DNA of 64,000 bases from Bombella pollinis (GCF_026385485.1 NZ_JANIDX010000006.1:1-64000); one strand, 5' to 3'. Counted from the stretch's first letter, positions 41,618-51,443 are shown. Numbers and translations are program-made. Notes: generated by a model from the sequence alone, not told the origin.

Positions 41618-44600
41618 TTATGAGGGGAGGCGGTATGGACCACCAGCTTGCACCTCAATCGCGAGGACTTGCTGGCTCGCACTGACAGGCGGACTATCAT
41701 GCAGAGGCAGCTCTGCTTCGCCATTGGTCCAACGATGTGGCCCAGCCTCGATGACATCCCAACCGTTCAGGCCTCTATCTGTTAGATGGCGTGTAATGAT
41801 GCTCTCACGCCCACCATTCCAGAGGGAGACTTGTCCAACGAGAACACCTAGTTGACGGCGGTCATCCATATGAGGCCCTACAGCCTCGGATGGACGGAAG
41901 GTACGCGAGCCAACGGTGACGCGCTGTGTATAGGCGGGGAGGGTAAAGAGATAACGCCCTGCCTCATGCCGTTGTGGGTGGAGCGTCTCCCCCGTTTCTA
42001 GACGGATATAAGGCGCAGGGTCCGTTGTGGTTTCCCCATCTTGGGAATTTTGTTCGGCCTCTGGATCGGTGAGGCCAAGTTCCGCTGCGCGAGCAGCAAA
42101 CTTGTCATGCAAGGGCTTGACGAACTCTTGAGTAACACCCAGCGGAGCCGCGGCATTCTCATTCCAGTTAAGCTGCTCTTGCTCGACCAAGCGGAGGGTA
42201 TTCTCCTCATTAGCTTCGTAATGGTCTTGCAGGTCAGTATCCAGCCAGCTTTCTGTCAAGACATCATTTGCCCAGATGACAGAATGAGGCTCCGTTTTGA
42301 TGTGGTAATAATCATATTCCACTTGGCTATGGTCATAACGGATGGAGGTCCCATTGATGAGCATGCGAGCTGGGACGAAGTGACCTTCAAAATAGAAGCA
42401 ATGCTCCGGTGTTACAGAGAGGTCTTTATTGGGTAAGCCGGGACCGAAGGCGTCCTTGGCTACAATAACAGACCAACCGGCGAGATCCTCTGGTTGAGAG
42501 GTATTTACACGCGCACGCCGTTGGATGACAGCTGTAATCTCGCGCGTTTCCTCACGCCCTTCATTAAGGACACAGATTGTCTCACCTTTACGCAGACGTT
42601 CAACGGCCTTCTCCCCTTTCGGGGTACGAATCATACTGCCAGCGAGGAAGCATTTTTCGTAAATAAGGACCGTATTGCCTTCACCATCATCGTTGAGGAT
42701 AAAGCCACCAGCGTTATAGTTACCTTTGAGGCTCAGCTGCCATGTTGAGGCGTTAGAGCCGTTAGAATCTGTCTGTGTCACAAAGACAGTATTCCCGCTG
42801 ACAGCAGTTTGCCACTTATCGGTATATTTCATCCCGTAAATACGGATACGAGCATTATACCCCATGGAGGTATTGATGAGTGTTGCACCGGAGGCAATAG
42901 TGAGGAGCCCGCCAAGCTGCTCAGGGTCGTTTGTACCATCCGCACCGAGGACGGTAGCCCCAGAGAGGTAACCGCCAGAGGTCACCATTGTGTAAGGATG
43001 GCGTGCATAGGGCCCTTTACCAGAGTCGAAGGTAACAACGGTATCCTGTGCTGTTCCTTGGGGGCCAACAACAAGCTCATCATTGTTCGAGACTCTGGCA
43101 CCGCTGACCCAACCGCCGCTAGCGACATCAATATGTTGGACAGAGGCCCCGCTCATTAACACACCAGAGCCACCGCTGAGGATGGTCAGGCGGCTAACAT
43201 ACGCCCCCGACTGCACCGTTGCGTTACCACCGGAGATGAAGACGCTGCTAACATTGGCCCCGGAATTAATAACACCTACACCGCCATTAAGCGCGGAGAG
43301 CGTCTGGAGGCCAGCCCCACCGGCGGGAATAGCTATTGTCCCACCGCTCAGGGTAACATTCGGCACTGTTGCACCACCATCCAGCAGGGCAGAGCCACCG
43401 CTATTTATGGTAAGCGAGCTGACAGTCACCCCGGAGGCAATGTTCCCTGTCCCGCGGGAGCCTAGTGAGAGAGCATCGACTGTCCCACCGGAGGAAATAT
43501 TAGCAAAGCCAGCATTATTACCAGCCCCGGTTGCGCTGATGCTGGTGACGTGGACGCCAGAAGCCAGAGAGATGAGACCGCCCGTAAGTTGAGCTGTAGC
43601 CCCATCAGCAACGCTAGCACCAGCCAGAATACTGGCTGTCCCGTTACTAATAGGCGCAAAGTTGCTTGCTGTCCCCCCAGAGCCGAGGATAAGCAAACCA
43701 TTCATCCTGGCCCCAACATTATTCGCAACAGCTCCGCCGCTTACGATGACCGTCCCACCAACGGCAGCCTTATTCTGGGGATCATAACCTGCAATAGCAG
43801 CCCCGACCGAATCGCCAGATTGTGTGACCAAACCTGTACCGTTTGGACCTGCGGCATAAATGCCAGAGATAGTAGCCCCAACATTAGCGACCACCTGACC
43901 GGCACTAGCAAGCAGGTAATCTGCTGTTACCCCAGAGACGGGAGCAAAAACTTGGTTGCTATCATTAAGGGTCGCCCCGCTGTAAATGACGGCACCAGCA
44001 TCAATCGTGGATGTACCACCGGTATTGATGACCAGGTTACCAGCCGTACCGCCGCTATTAAGCAGGACTGTACCTTGAGCGTTAGCGGTAACGGCACTTC
44101 CCGTACCGCCAGATGTTATCCGGATTGTACCGCCAGTAGATGCCGTAAGGACGTTACCTGTCCCCGCTGCGGAAACAACAATGTTACCGCTGGTCTGGGC
44201 AGAAAGGTTGGAGCCTAGTGCATCGCTGAGGAGTGTGATGTTACCTTTTTGTAGGGCCGTACCACCGCTGATGATACCACCAGCACTGCCAATTTCTGTA
44301 CCGCCCGAAACTAAAGGAGAAAGGGCCAAGCCACCGCTATTAACTGTACCGATACCGCCTGAAAGAATGGTGGAACGGCTGGCTGTACCATCTTTGTTAA
44401 CAATCTCGGTTCCGCCAGCGGAGACCATATTGTTAAAGGAGGTCCCGCTACCATAACCGTAAGCGGAGGTAGCATAGCCTTTATTCAGCCACGACACATA
44501 TGTCCCACCCTCAACAATGAGGGTCCCACCGCTCACAGCGATAACACTGCTTGTTGTACCGCCAGAGTTGAGCCCGGTAGCACCGCTGAGGACAGTTGAT

Positions 44601-45307
44601 TGTGATGCGAGCCCCTTGCTCATCACGGCCTGTGTGGCAGCAGAGCCAACAAACAGCTGATTGAGTGATAACCCGTTAGAGAAGACGGATTGTTGGCCGC
44701 CGACGGTGCCGCCGCTTGCCGTTCCCCCATTCCCAACAGCGTAGAGGCTGCCGGGGTTGAAGGTACCGCCCAACATAAGGCCACCACTACCGTTAACGGA
44801 GTAGCCTTTAACGGTGAAGTCAGCCCCACCACCACCAACGAGGGCATAGCCGCCGGACCCAACAATAGAGTTAATAGCTGTACCAATCCCGGTGATAGGA
44901 CCAATGCCCCCTTGGTTAGGGTCGGCTTTGGAGGTCACTGATCCAGCGAAGACGGCACCAGAATAACCTACAACCCCACCGCTAATAACCCCGCCACCGA
45001 TAGCCTCAATAGAGGCGGCGGAAAGAGCGGTGGCACCATACATAAATGAGTTATTACCGGCGATGGCGATAGAGCCACCATCGACAGCGATACCATTTGT
45101 TATGTTATGGTTAAACGCCGCTACGAGGGAGTTGATTATGGCCCCATTAGACCCGTTGGATAACCCGCTTACATAGTAGTTAGAAATGTTAGTGCTAAGG
45201 CCAACGGTATTTTGGGCACCGCTCAAAACTGTCGCCCACCCATTGGGGACTTGAGCTGTCCCAATCGGGGGAAGATTATCGTACTTGGAATCAAAACTAT
45301 AGGCCAT
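41618..45307 (-). CDS. Giant repeat protein with C-terminal Hint_2 domain
   Basis: 1229 residues. Residues about 20-820 are Gly/Ser/Thr/Val/Ala-rich, beta-solenoid-like repeats of the AIDA/autotransporter-passenger style ('VSSLTINSGGSALLDGGATV', 'VSRLTILSGGSGVLMSGASV'). At residue 886 a Hint_2 domain starts: 'CFLAGSMIRTPKGEKAVERLRKGE', with a later 'SVTPEHCFYFEGHFVPARMLING' block. The Hint fold can cleave itself at its first Cys. No signal peptide or autotransporter barrel is visible, so the export route is unknown. Such proteins are common in acetic acid bacteria; adhesion is a guess. Confidence 0.8.
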   Translation of the reverse strand: MAYSFDSKYDNLPPIGTAQVPNGWATVLSGAQNTVGLSTNISNYYVSGLSNGSNGAIINSLVAAFNHNITNGIAVDGGSIAIAGNNSFMYGATALSAASIEAIGGGVISGGVVGYSGAVFAGSVTSKADPNQGGIGPITGIGTAINSIVGSGGYALVGGGGADFTVKGYSVNGSGGLMLGGTFNPGSLYAVGNGGTASGGTVGGQQSVFSNGLSLNQLFVGSAATQAVMSKGLASQSTVLSGATGLNSGGTTSSVIAVSGGTLIVEGGTYVSWLNKGYATSAYGYGSGTSFNNMVSAGGTEIVNKDGTASRSTILSGGIGTVNSGGLALSPLVSGGTEIGSAGGIISGGTALQKGNITLLSDALGSNLSAQTSGNIVVSAAGTGNVLTASTGGTIRITSGGTGSAVTANAQGTVLLNSGGTAGNLVINTGGTSTIDAGAVIYSGATLNDSNQVFAPVSGVTADYLLASAGQVVANVGATISGIYAAGPNGTGLVTQSGDSVGAAIAGYDPQNKAAVGGTVIVSGGAVANNVGARMNGLLILGSGGTASNFAPISNGTASILAGASVADGATAQLTGGLISLASGVHVTSISATGAGNNAGFANISSGGTVDALSLGSRGTGNIASGVTVSSLTINSGGSALLDGGATVPNVTLSGGTIAIPAGGAGLQTLSALNGGVGVINSGANVSSVFISGGNATVQSGAYVSRLTILSGGSGVLMSGASVQHIDVASGGWVSGARVSNNDELVVGPQGTAQDTVVTFDSGKGPYARHPYTMVTSGGYLSGATVLGADGTNDPEQLGGLLTIASGATLINTSMGYNARIRIYGMKYTDKWQTAVSGNTVFVTQTDSNGSNASTWQLSLKGNYNAGGFILNDDGEGNTVLIYEKCFLAGSMIRTPKGEKAVERLRKGETICVLNEGREETREITAVIQRRARVNTSQPEDLAGWSVIVAKDAFGPGLPNKDLSVTPEHCFYFEGHFVPARMLINGTSIRYDHSQVEYDYYHIKTEPHSVIWANDVLTESWLDTDLQDHYEANEENTLRLVEQEQLNWNENAAAPLGVTQEFVKPLHDKFAARAAELGLTDPEAEQNSQDGETTTDPAPYIRLETGETLHPQRHEAGRYLFTLPAYTQRVTVGSRTFRPSEAVGPHMDDRRQLGVLVGQVSLWNGGRESIITRHLTDRGLNGWDVIEAGPHRWTNGEAELPLHDSPPVSASQQVLAIEVQAGGPYRLPS

Positions 45308-45384
45308 GCAGAGGGCTGTCCTTCCAGCAAGTAGGGCAGAGTAAGTTCATGTGTGGCTATGATAAAAGAAGAATTAATAAAATA

Positions 45385-45405
45385 CTATAAAAAAGTGCGC
45401 ACTTT
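45385..45405 (-). terminator. Short terminator-like palindrome
   Basis: On the minus strand AAAGTGCGCACTTT is followed by TTTT just past the stop of the gene at 45407. Short stem. Confidence 0.4.
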
Positions 45406-45406
45406 C

Positions 45407-45931
45407 TTAAGAAAGGGGGGTCACATTGTCCGCATAGCTGTGGGGGTGGCTGGCTTCAGCAACGCTAAAGAAAAGGAGAATCCCGTCCTTTTGCGGGGAA
45501 CAGAACTCTAATTTCGTCCCAGCGCTAAGGCGCAGCGCGGTAATATCGTGAGGGTGTTGCAGCAGTGGGTGGGGTATCTCTGGATTCTCTAGGTCAATGG
45601 TATTGGGAGCGAGGTTGTTTAAATAATCCGAAGGGGATGGAATCCCGTAATCATTTGGATTTGAAGATTCGGTAACAGAGACCTTTAACGATCCTCCAAG
45701 GAATAAAGTGATTAAAGCTTGGTCTGTGGGGACTTCAAGAAGAAACTTAGTATTGGTTTGAATGAGGCATAGTTCTGCTTGGTACCCATTGCGCCGATAT
45801 AATGTAAGATTCGTTAATCCATTTTGATGATGGGTTGGTTTTAAAAGAGGAATGGAGAGTAAGCCGGGTCCAGCGGGGGAGAGAAACCATTGACGAAACG
45901 CCTCTAAGCTTTCAATGATTGGATGGGTCAT
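45407..45931 (-). CDS. Hypothetical protein upstream of the Hint-domain gene
   Basis: 174 residues, no signal peptide or membrane segment. Pro- and Asn-rich in the middle ('SSNPNDYGIPSPSDYLNNLAPNTID'), with beta-like stretches ('LTLYRRNGYQAELCLIQTNTKFLLEV', 'GILLFFSVAEASHPH'). No family recognised. It shares direction with the Hint gene and could be a specific partner, for example for export or assembly, but a short terminator-like palindrome separates them. Confidence 0.5.
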   Translation of the reverse strand: MTHPIIESLEAFRQWFLSPAGPGLLSIPLLKPTHHQNGLTNLTLYRRNGYQAELCLIQTNTKFLLEVPTDQALITLFLGGSLKVSVTESSNPNDYGIPSPSDYLNNLAPNTIDLENPEIPHPLLQHPHDITALRLSAGTKLEFCSPQKDGILLFFSVAEASHPHSYADNVTPLS

Positions 45932-45990
45932 CCCGTATATATCCTAAAATATTGATTCTGGTCTCTGTGTAGCCATTCTTGCTGAATGGT

Positions 45991-46331
45991 TGGTGTCCGC
46001 GGGGGGATTCGAACCCTCGACCCCAGGATTCATACCACTTCGACTTTCATCGCCAGCCCTTCCTATTTCATAGGAAGGGCTGTTCGTGGTCTGGACTGTC
46101 TCTTCACCACAGGGAGGTCCTGCCGCGGTGTCGCCCGTACAGTCTCTACACCTTCCTGCGTCATTCAGATGAATGAGGCAGGCTTGGCTCGGGATTGGCA
46201 TAGCCTACTCAATATTTATAGAGAGAGGCGTTAGCGTTCCCCGAATTTGAGCGAATTCACCGGATGGTTTGCCAGCCCGGTGCCCAATTAACTTAGGAAT
46301 CCTGTGCTCTATCCTGCTGAGCTACGCGGAC
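45991..46331 (-). tRNA. tRNA-Arg(CCU) interrupted by a group I intron
   Basis: Exons at 46295-46331 (5' half, 37 bases) and 45991-46030 (3' half, 40 bases, CCA encoded) join to a 77-base tRNA: acceptor GTCCGCG/CGCGGAC, anticodon stem CAGGA/TCCTG, loop TTCCTAA giving anticodon CCU (Arg, codon AGG). The intron sits directly after the third anticodon base. T-arm TTCGAAT is intact. The intron-containing gene is the only tRNA-Arg(CCU) in the window. Confidence 0.93.
46031..46294 (-). mobile_element. Group I intron (IC3-like) in tRNA-Arg(CCU)
   Basis: 264 bases, no ORF. P1: exon CCU pairs with internal guide GGG, with a U-G wobble at the splice site, and the helix extends through UAA/UUA. A P2 hairpin (CACCGG/CCGGTG), a Q-like 'CAATCCCGAGCCAAG', an R-like 'GTAGAGACTGTACGG' and S-like 'AAGAGACAGTCC' are in order; a perfect 12-bp P9-like hairpin follows, and the intron ends in G. 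Known relatives interrupt tRNA-Arg(CCU) in Agrobacterium and tRNA-Ile in Azoarcus. Self-splicing is likely. Confidence 0.88.
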
Positions 46332-46576
46332 ACGCAGGCTCTGCCTAGCGGCTTTTTTGCGCTTTCGCAAGCCTGTCTATGCAGCATAGCTCTTGGCCTG
46401 CGAGGGTGAGCGCGATATGAAGGGGGACGTTTTGATCATTTATGATCGTTATGCTCCTGTCTTTGCCATGGTGGGGGCTTCAATTTGAGACCGGCCTTGG
46501 CATGGCCTTTTCAGGTTTGCTCATGTTCTTTTCATCATCGCGCTCAGCCTTTCGCTCTTTTGTCTCTATGTACAAT

Positions 46577-47062
46577 ATGCCGCGTTATACCGTGCTGCCT
46601 CTTGTAGCGTTATTGGCTGTTGGCGGTCTGGCAGGGTGCGGCGGTGATAAGCGTAACCCATCCTCTTTAGCTGTGCCGCGTAATCACCTGTTAGGGGTGG
46701 ATCGTGGTGCACAAGGGGGTGATGACCAGCTTCGCGGTGGGGTAAATGCTTATCTCTGGCGTGGGGCGATTGATACGCTTTCCTTCATGCCGATGGCCTC
46801 TGCTGATGCGCAGGGGGGGGTTATCCTTACGGATTGGTATCAGCCGGCAGGGGCGCAGGATGAGCGTTTTAAAATCGCAGCTTATATTTTGGACCGCCGG
46901 TTACGTTCCGATGCACTTCGTCTGAGTGTCTTCCGCCAGACGCGCCTTAATGGAGGGGAATGGCAGGATGCCCCCGCTGCACCGAACACAGCTTCAGACA
47001 TTACGGCGCGTATTTTAGAGCGTGCCCGTCAGTTGCGCGCTGAAAATGGTGGCGGGAAGTAA
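46577..47062 (+). CDS. DUF3576 lipoprotein
   Basis: A 161-residue alphaproteobacterial lipoprotein with a hydrophobic signal and lipobox 'LAGC' ('LLAVGGLAGCGG'). The DUF3576 domain is recognised by 'GVNAYLWRGAIDTLSFMPMASADAQGGVILTDWY' and 'LRLSVFRQTRL'. ATG 46577 fits the signal; a frame open to 46442 is likely not used. It lies 9 bases before leuS, so both are probably co-transcribed. Confidence 0.8.
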   Translation: MPRYTVLPLVALLAVGGLAGCGGDKRNPSSLAVPRNHLLGVDRGAQGGDDQLRGGVNAYLWRGAIDTLSFMPMASADAQGGVILTDWYQPAGAQDERFKIAAYILDRRLRSDALRLSVFRQTRLNGGEWQDAPAAPNTASDITARILERARQLRAENGGGK

Positions 47063-47071
47063 GAGAGACTC

Positions 47072-49681
47072 ATGAGCGATAAAACAGTGAATAGCGCAGC
47101 CGAGTCCGGTTTTGACTTCCATGCGCGGGAGCCGCATTGGCAAGCCCGTTGGGCTGAGGCGGGGACCTTCCATGTGCCGGATGTACCGCCAGCCGATAAG
47201 CCTAAATATTATGTGCTGGAGATGTTCCCGTACCCTTCTGGGCAGCTCCATGTAGGGCATGTGCGTAATTATACGCTAGGTGATGTCGTAGCACGTTATA
47301 AACGCGCGCGGGGTTATGCTGTGTTGCACCCTATGGGGTGGGATGCGTTTGGCCTCCCAGCGGAGAATGCCGCGCGGGAGCGTGGGGTGCATCCGGGTAC
47401 ATGGACATTGCAAAATATCGCCACCATGCGCGGCACGTTGCAACGGCTAGGCTTCTCGCTGGATTGGAAGCGAGAGATCGCTACATGCTTGCCGGATTAT
47501 TACGGCCAGCAGCAAAAGCTCTTTCTCGATATGTTGGCAGCGGGTTTGGTAGAACGGCGCGATTCGTCAGTGAATTGGGACCCAGTGGACCAAACTGTTT
47601 TGGCAAATGAACAAGTTGTGGATGGGCGCGGTTGGCGGTCTGGCGCGTTGGTGGAGAAAAAGACGCTCTCCCAATGGTTCCTCAAAATTACCGATTTTGC
47701 TGAACCCCTTTTGGAAGGGCTGAAAACACTTGATAAATGGCCAGAGCGTGTCCGCACCATGCAGGAGCGTTGGATTGGCCGTTCTGAAGGGGCGCGGATT
47801 CGCTTCAGCCTGCATAATCCTCCGCAAGGCTATGATGTGGATGGCGATTCCATTGAGGTTTTCACCACCCGTCCTGATACGCTCTTTGGGCTAAGCTTCA
47901 TTGGTATTGCAGCGGATCATCCCTTGGCGCGTAAGGTTGCGGCGGGCAATGCTGAGGCGCAGAGCTTTATTGAGGAGTGCCAGAGAGTTGGCACGTCCGA
48001 AGAAGCGTTAAGCACGATGGAAAAACGCGGCTTTGATACGGGCCTGCGTGTGGTGAACCCGTTGAACCCAGAGCAAACCGCCCCGGTCTGGATCGCTAAC
48101 TTCGTGCTGACAGAATATGGCACGGGTGCTGTGTTCGGGTGCCCCTGTGGGGACCAAAGAGACCTCGATTTTGCGCGTAAATATGGGTTGGATGTCCCTT
48201 CCGTTCTGCTGCCTACAGGTGAGGAAGAAGCGACGTTTAAAGTCGGGAAGAAGGCCGTCACAGGTGAGGCCACGCTTTATAATTCCGGCTTTTTGAGCGG
48301 TAAGACGACCAAAGAGGCGATTCGTGCAGCTATTGCGCGGGTGGAGGAGCTTGGCGTTGGGCAGGGTGTAACTAATTGGCGTTTGCGCGATTGGGGTATT
48401 TCTCGCCAGCGTTATTGGGGCTGCCCCATCCCTATCATCTATTGTCCGTCTTGTGGTGCGGTCCCCGTGCCTGAGGCAGAATTGCCGGTGACCTTGCCGG
48501 AGGATGTCAGTTTTGACGTACCGGGCAATCCGCTAGATCATCATCCAACATGGAAGCATGTTGCTTGCCCTAAATGTGGGGCAGAGGCGCAGCGGGAAAC
48601 TGATACATGCGATACGTTTGTTGATAGCTCATGGTATTTCGCCCGCTTTACCGCCCCACAGGCCAAAACACCGACAGAGCGTAAGGCTGTTGATGGCTGG
48701 CTTGCGGTGGACCAATATATTGGCGGTATTGAGCATGCGATTTTGCATCTCCTTTATGCACGCTTCTTCACGCGTGCGATGAAGAAGACTGGCCATTTGG
48801 ATGTGAGCGAGCCTTTTGCTGGCTTGTTTACGCAAGGGATGGTCACTCATGAGAGCTATCGTGATGGGGCGCAATGGCTATATCCTGATGAGGTCGAGCA
48901 GCGCGGCGCTGAAGTTGTGCGGAAGGATAACGGTAAAGCCGTGACGGTTGGACGCTCGGAGAAGATGTCCAAATCCAAGCGTAATACGGTCTCGCCTGTG
49001 GAGATTATCGAGCGTTACGGGGCTGATACAGCGCGGTGGTTTGTGCTTTCCGATAGTCCGCCAGAGCGTGATATGGAATGGACAGCAGCCGGTGTGACGG
49101 CGGCCGGACGTTTTATGCAACGTCTGTATCGGTTGGTTCAGACGGTTGCTGCGCAGGATGATCCTCATGCCGCGCATGATACGGCAGGGGATGAGTTGCG
49201 CCATGTGACTCATCGCACCATTGTCGCAGTGACGGAAGCATTGGAAGGCTTTACGCCGAATGTGGCTGTTGCGCGTCTGCATGAGCTGGCCTCGGCACTG
49301 GGTGAGGCCACTGGCCATGAGGAGGGCCTTCCCGCAGCGCGGCGTGAGGCCGCTTATGTGCTGGTGATGTTGATTTCCCCCATGATGCCGCATCTGGCAG
49401 AGGAGTTAATGTCCCTCTTAGAGCCAGAAGGCCCCATGGTTGTGGAGCGGCCTTGGCCGGAGGCAGATGAGAGCTTATTGGCGGTAAAAAAAGTCACGAT
49501 TGCTGTGCAAGTGCTTGGTAAGCTGCGTGGGACGATTACATGCGCCCCTGATGAAGCTAAAGAGGTTGTTATCGCGCAAGCCAAGGATGAGCCGAATGTG
49601 GCGAAGGCTTTGGCAGGCAAGCGTATTGTTAAGGAAATCCATGTGCCAAACCGCATTGTTAATTTCGTGGTAGCAGGGTGA
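47072..49681 (+). CDS. leuS: Leucyl-tRNA synthetase
   Basis: 869 residues, bacterial length. HIGH motif as 'GQLHVGHVRNYTLGD'; editing domain with 'TTRPDTLFGLSF'; zinc-like insert 'YCPSCGAVPVPEAELPVTLPEDV' and 'CPKCGAEAQ'; KMSKS as 'KMSKSKRNTVSP'. Full-length. Confidence 0.97.
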   Translation: MSDKTVNSAAESGFDFHAREPHWQARWAEAGTFHVPDVPPADKPKYYVLEMFPYPSGQLHVGHVRNYTLGDVVARYKRARGYAVLHPMGWDAFGLPAENAARERGVHPGTWTLQNIATMRGTLQRLGFSLDWKREIATCLPDYYGQQQKLFLDMLAAGLVERRDSSVNWDPVDQTVLANEQVVDGRGWRSGALVEKKTLSQWFLKITDFAEPLLEGLKTLDKWPERVRTMQERWIGRSEGARIRFSLHNPPQGYDVDGDSIEVFTTRPDTLFGLSFIGIAADHPLARKVAAGNAEAQSFIEECQRVGTSEEALSTMEKRGFDTGLRVVNPLNPEQTAPVWIANFVLTEYGTGAVFGCPCGDQRDLDFARKYGLDVPSVLLPTGEEEATFKVGKKAVTGEATLYNSGFLSGKTTKEAIRAAIARVEELGVGQGVTNWRLRDWGISRQRYWGCPIPIIYCPSCGAVPVPEAELPVTLPEDVSFDVPGNPLDHHPTWKHVACPKCGAEAQRETDTCDTFVDSSWYFARFTAPQAKTPTERKAVDGWLAVDQYIGGIEHAILHLLYARFFTRAMKKTGHLDVSEPFAGLFTQGMVTHESYRDGAQWLYPDEVEQRGAEVVRKDNGKAVTVGRSEKMSKSKRNTVSPVEIIERYGADTARWFVLSDSPPERDMEWTAAGVTAAGRFMQRLYRLVQTVAAQDDPHAAHDTAGDELRHVTHRTIVAVTEALEGFTPNVAVARLHELASALGEATGHEEGLPAARREAAYVLVMLISPMMPHLAEELMSLLEPEGPMVVERPWPEADESLLAVKKVTIAVQVLGKLRGTITCAPDEAKEVVIAQAKDEPNVAKALAGKRIVKEIHVPNRIVNFVVAG

Positions 49682-49695
49682 GTAAGAGGGGCTGG

Positions 49696-50442
49696 ATGAG
49701 CAATATGTGCCAAATGCAGCGTATTATACGCGGGGGGCTTGTTATTCTTGCCGCAGGATTAGGGATTACGAGCCTTGGGGCATGTGGCTTCCAGCCTCTT
49801 TATGGCAAGCAATCAGCCCAAAAAGAGGTTGCGGTTAATGACCAGTTGAAGAATGTCTTCGTTGCGAACATTCCCAGCCGTTTTGGGCAGGAAATACGCC
49901 TCGCTTTGCAAAAGGAAATGGCTGGAGATGGGCCAGAGCGGCCAGAAGGCTATGTATTGCGTGTGAGTGCGACAGCCTCGTTAGAATCAGTTGATGTGCA
50001 TGAAGATAACACATCTGGTCGGACGCGCGGTGTTGGTTGGGCGGATTGGCGTTTATATCGTGTCGGAGACATGGATAACGTTTTAGCACGTGGTTATGCC
50101 CGGACGATGGATGGCTATAATATGTATATTGAGCAATATTTTGCTCAAACCTTAAATAACGAGACGCTTTATAAACGGATTGGCGAAAATCTCGCTCATG
50201 AGATCACCATGCAAGTAGCCGTATGGTTTAAGGCGCATCAATCCCTTGGGCAGGAGAAATCCATTCGTCCCGGGCGTGACCCTTATTTGGACCGTCTGCC
50301 AGGGATTCAACGGACAGATATGCAGAATCTGGGGGTGGATGGCTTTCCTTCGAGTATGACGGGGCGCAGTAGCAATAGCATTACCACTTCGACAGGTGAG
50401 GATAGCCGCCACCTACAGGAGGAAGAGGATAACGGCCTGTGA
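49696..50442 (+). CDS. lptE: LPS-assembly lipoprotein LptE
   Basis: A lipoprotein ('LGACGFQPLYGKQS') that plugs the LptD barrel for lipopolysaccharide export. The 'GFQPLYG' start of the mature protein is typical of alphaproteobacterial LptE. A GTG at 49678 overlapping the leuS stop is an alternative start; GAGGGG before ATG 49696 decides for the shorter form. It precedes holA, as in many alphaproteobacteria. Confidence 0.82.
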   Translation: MSNMCQMQRIIRGGLVILAAGLGITSLGACGFQPLYGKQSAQKEVAVNDQLKNVFVANIPSRFGQEIRLALQKEMAGDGPERPEGYVLRVSATASLESVDVHEDNTSGRTRGVGWADWRLYRVGDMDNVLARGYARTMDGYNMYIEQYFAQTLNNETLYKRIGENLAHEITMQVAVWFKAHQSLGQEKSIRPGRDPYLDRLPGIQRTDMQNLGVDGFPSSMTGRSSNSITTSTGEDSRHLQEEEDNGL

Positions 50443-51443
50443 GGATAGGCACGCAGGCTGCCGAGCGGACCATTACCGAGGCAGCTCGTTGGCGTGTTGT
50501 TCTTCTCCATGGGGAGGATCATGGTCTTATCCGTGAGCGCGCTAAGCGTGCGGTGCAAACGGTTCTTGAGGATTTGGATGACCCTTTCCGCCTTGCTCGG
50601 TTAGAAAGCGAGGAACAAGGCCGTTTTGAGGAAGAAGCCTCGGCCCTTTCTTTAACAGGAGGGCGGCGGGTTGTTTGGGTGCGTGGGGTGAAGGATGAGC
50701 TTTTACCTCCGCTTAAAGAAGCTCTAGCTCAAGAGAGTGATACGCTGGTTGTGCTGGAGGGACCGGAGCTGACAGCACGCTCTAGGTTGCGACAATTTGC
50801 GGAAAAACATGAGCAGGTTGCCGCTATAGGCTGTTACCCTGAAGAAGGGCGGACCTTATCGCGCACGGTTGCGGATATGTTGGCTGAAGAGCGCATAACG
50901 CTCGATAAAGAGGCGATGGTTTGGTTCCTCGAGCATGTGGGTAATGACCGCAGCCTTGTGCGCAGTGAGGTAGAGAAGCTTCGTCTCTATGGTGAGCCGG
51001 GAACGAGATTGGATATAGAGGCGGTACAGGCTTGTGTGGGGGATTCGGGTCAAGCCTCGCTAGATGATGCTGTGTACGCAGCTTTAGCGGGTAACCGGCT
51101 GAAGGCGGACCGGGCTTTTGAGCGTGCTATGGCTGATGGCACGAGTGCTGTAGCTTTTGCGCGTGTAGCATTGTCTGTATTAGAGCGGATGCAACAGGTG
51201 AGCTTACGCGTTCAGCAAGGGGCCTCGCGGCAAGAGGCGATGGCGGCTTTAAAACCGCCTGTTTTCTTCCGCCGTAAAGATGAGTTTCTCGCTGGGCTAC
51301 AACGCTGGTCCTTCCCCGCTTTGCAACAGGCCGCACGCGCTACGCAAGCTTTGGAGCTTGCATGCAAACAAAGTGGCGCACCTGATGAGTTATTATGCCG
51401 TCGTCATGTGGTAAAGCTGTGTTATCCGCGTTCTTTTTTATAA
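50439..51443 (+). CDS. holA: DNA polymerase III delta subunit
   Basis: A 334-residue clamp-loader subunit that opens the beta clamp. 'VVLLHGEDHGLIRERAKRAV' is the P-loop-like N-terminus; 'RRVVWVRGVKDELL', 'DRSLVRSEVEKLRLYGEPG' and a helical collar 'LQRWSFPALQQAARATQALELACKQSGAPDELL' follow. It uses a GTG start overlapping the lptE stop (GTGA). Confidence 0.9.
   Translation: MRIGTQAAERTITEAARWRVVLLHGEDHGLIRERAKRAVQTVLEDLDDPFRLARLESEEQGRFEEEASALSLTGGRRVVWVRGVKDELLPPLKEALAQESDTLVVLEGPELTARSRLRQFAEKHEQVAAIGCYPEEGRTLSRTVADMLAEERITLDKEAMVWFLEHVGNDRSLVRSEVEKLRLYGEPGTRLDIEAVQACVGDSGQASLDDAVYAALAGNRLKADRAFERAMADGTSAVAFARVALSVLERMQQVSLRVQQGASRQEAMAALKPPVFFRRKDEFLAGLQRWSFPALQQAARATQALELACKQSGAPDELLCRRHVVKLCYPRSFL

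Noticed and set aside
43083..44456. Plus-strand ORFs of 90-220 codons in the Hint-domain gene
   Set aside because: They arise from Gly/Ser/Thr-rich repeats read on the other strand.
45985..46234. ORFs across the intron-containing tRNA
   Set aside because: They lie in tRNA and intron sequence and have no domain; the region is explained by RNA structure.
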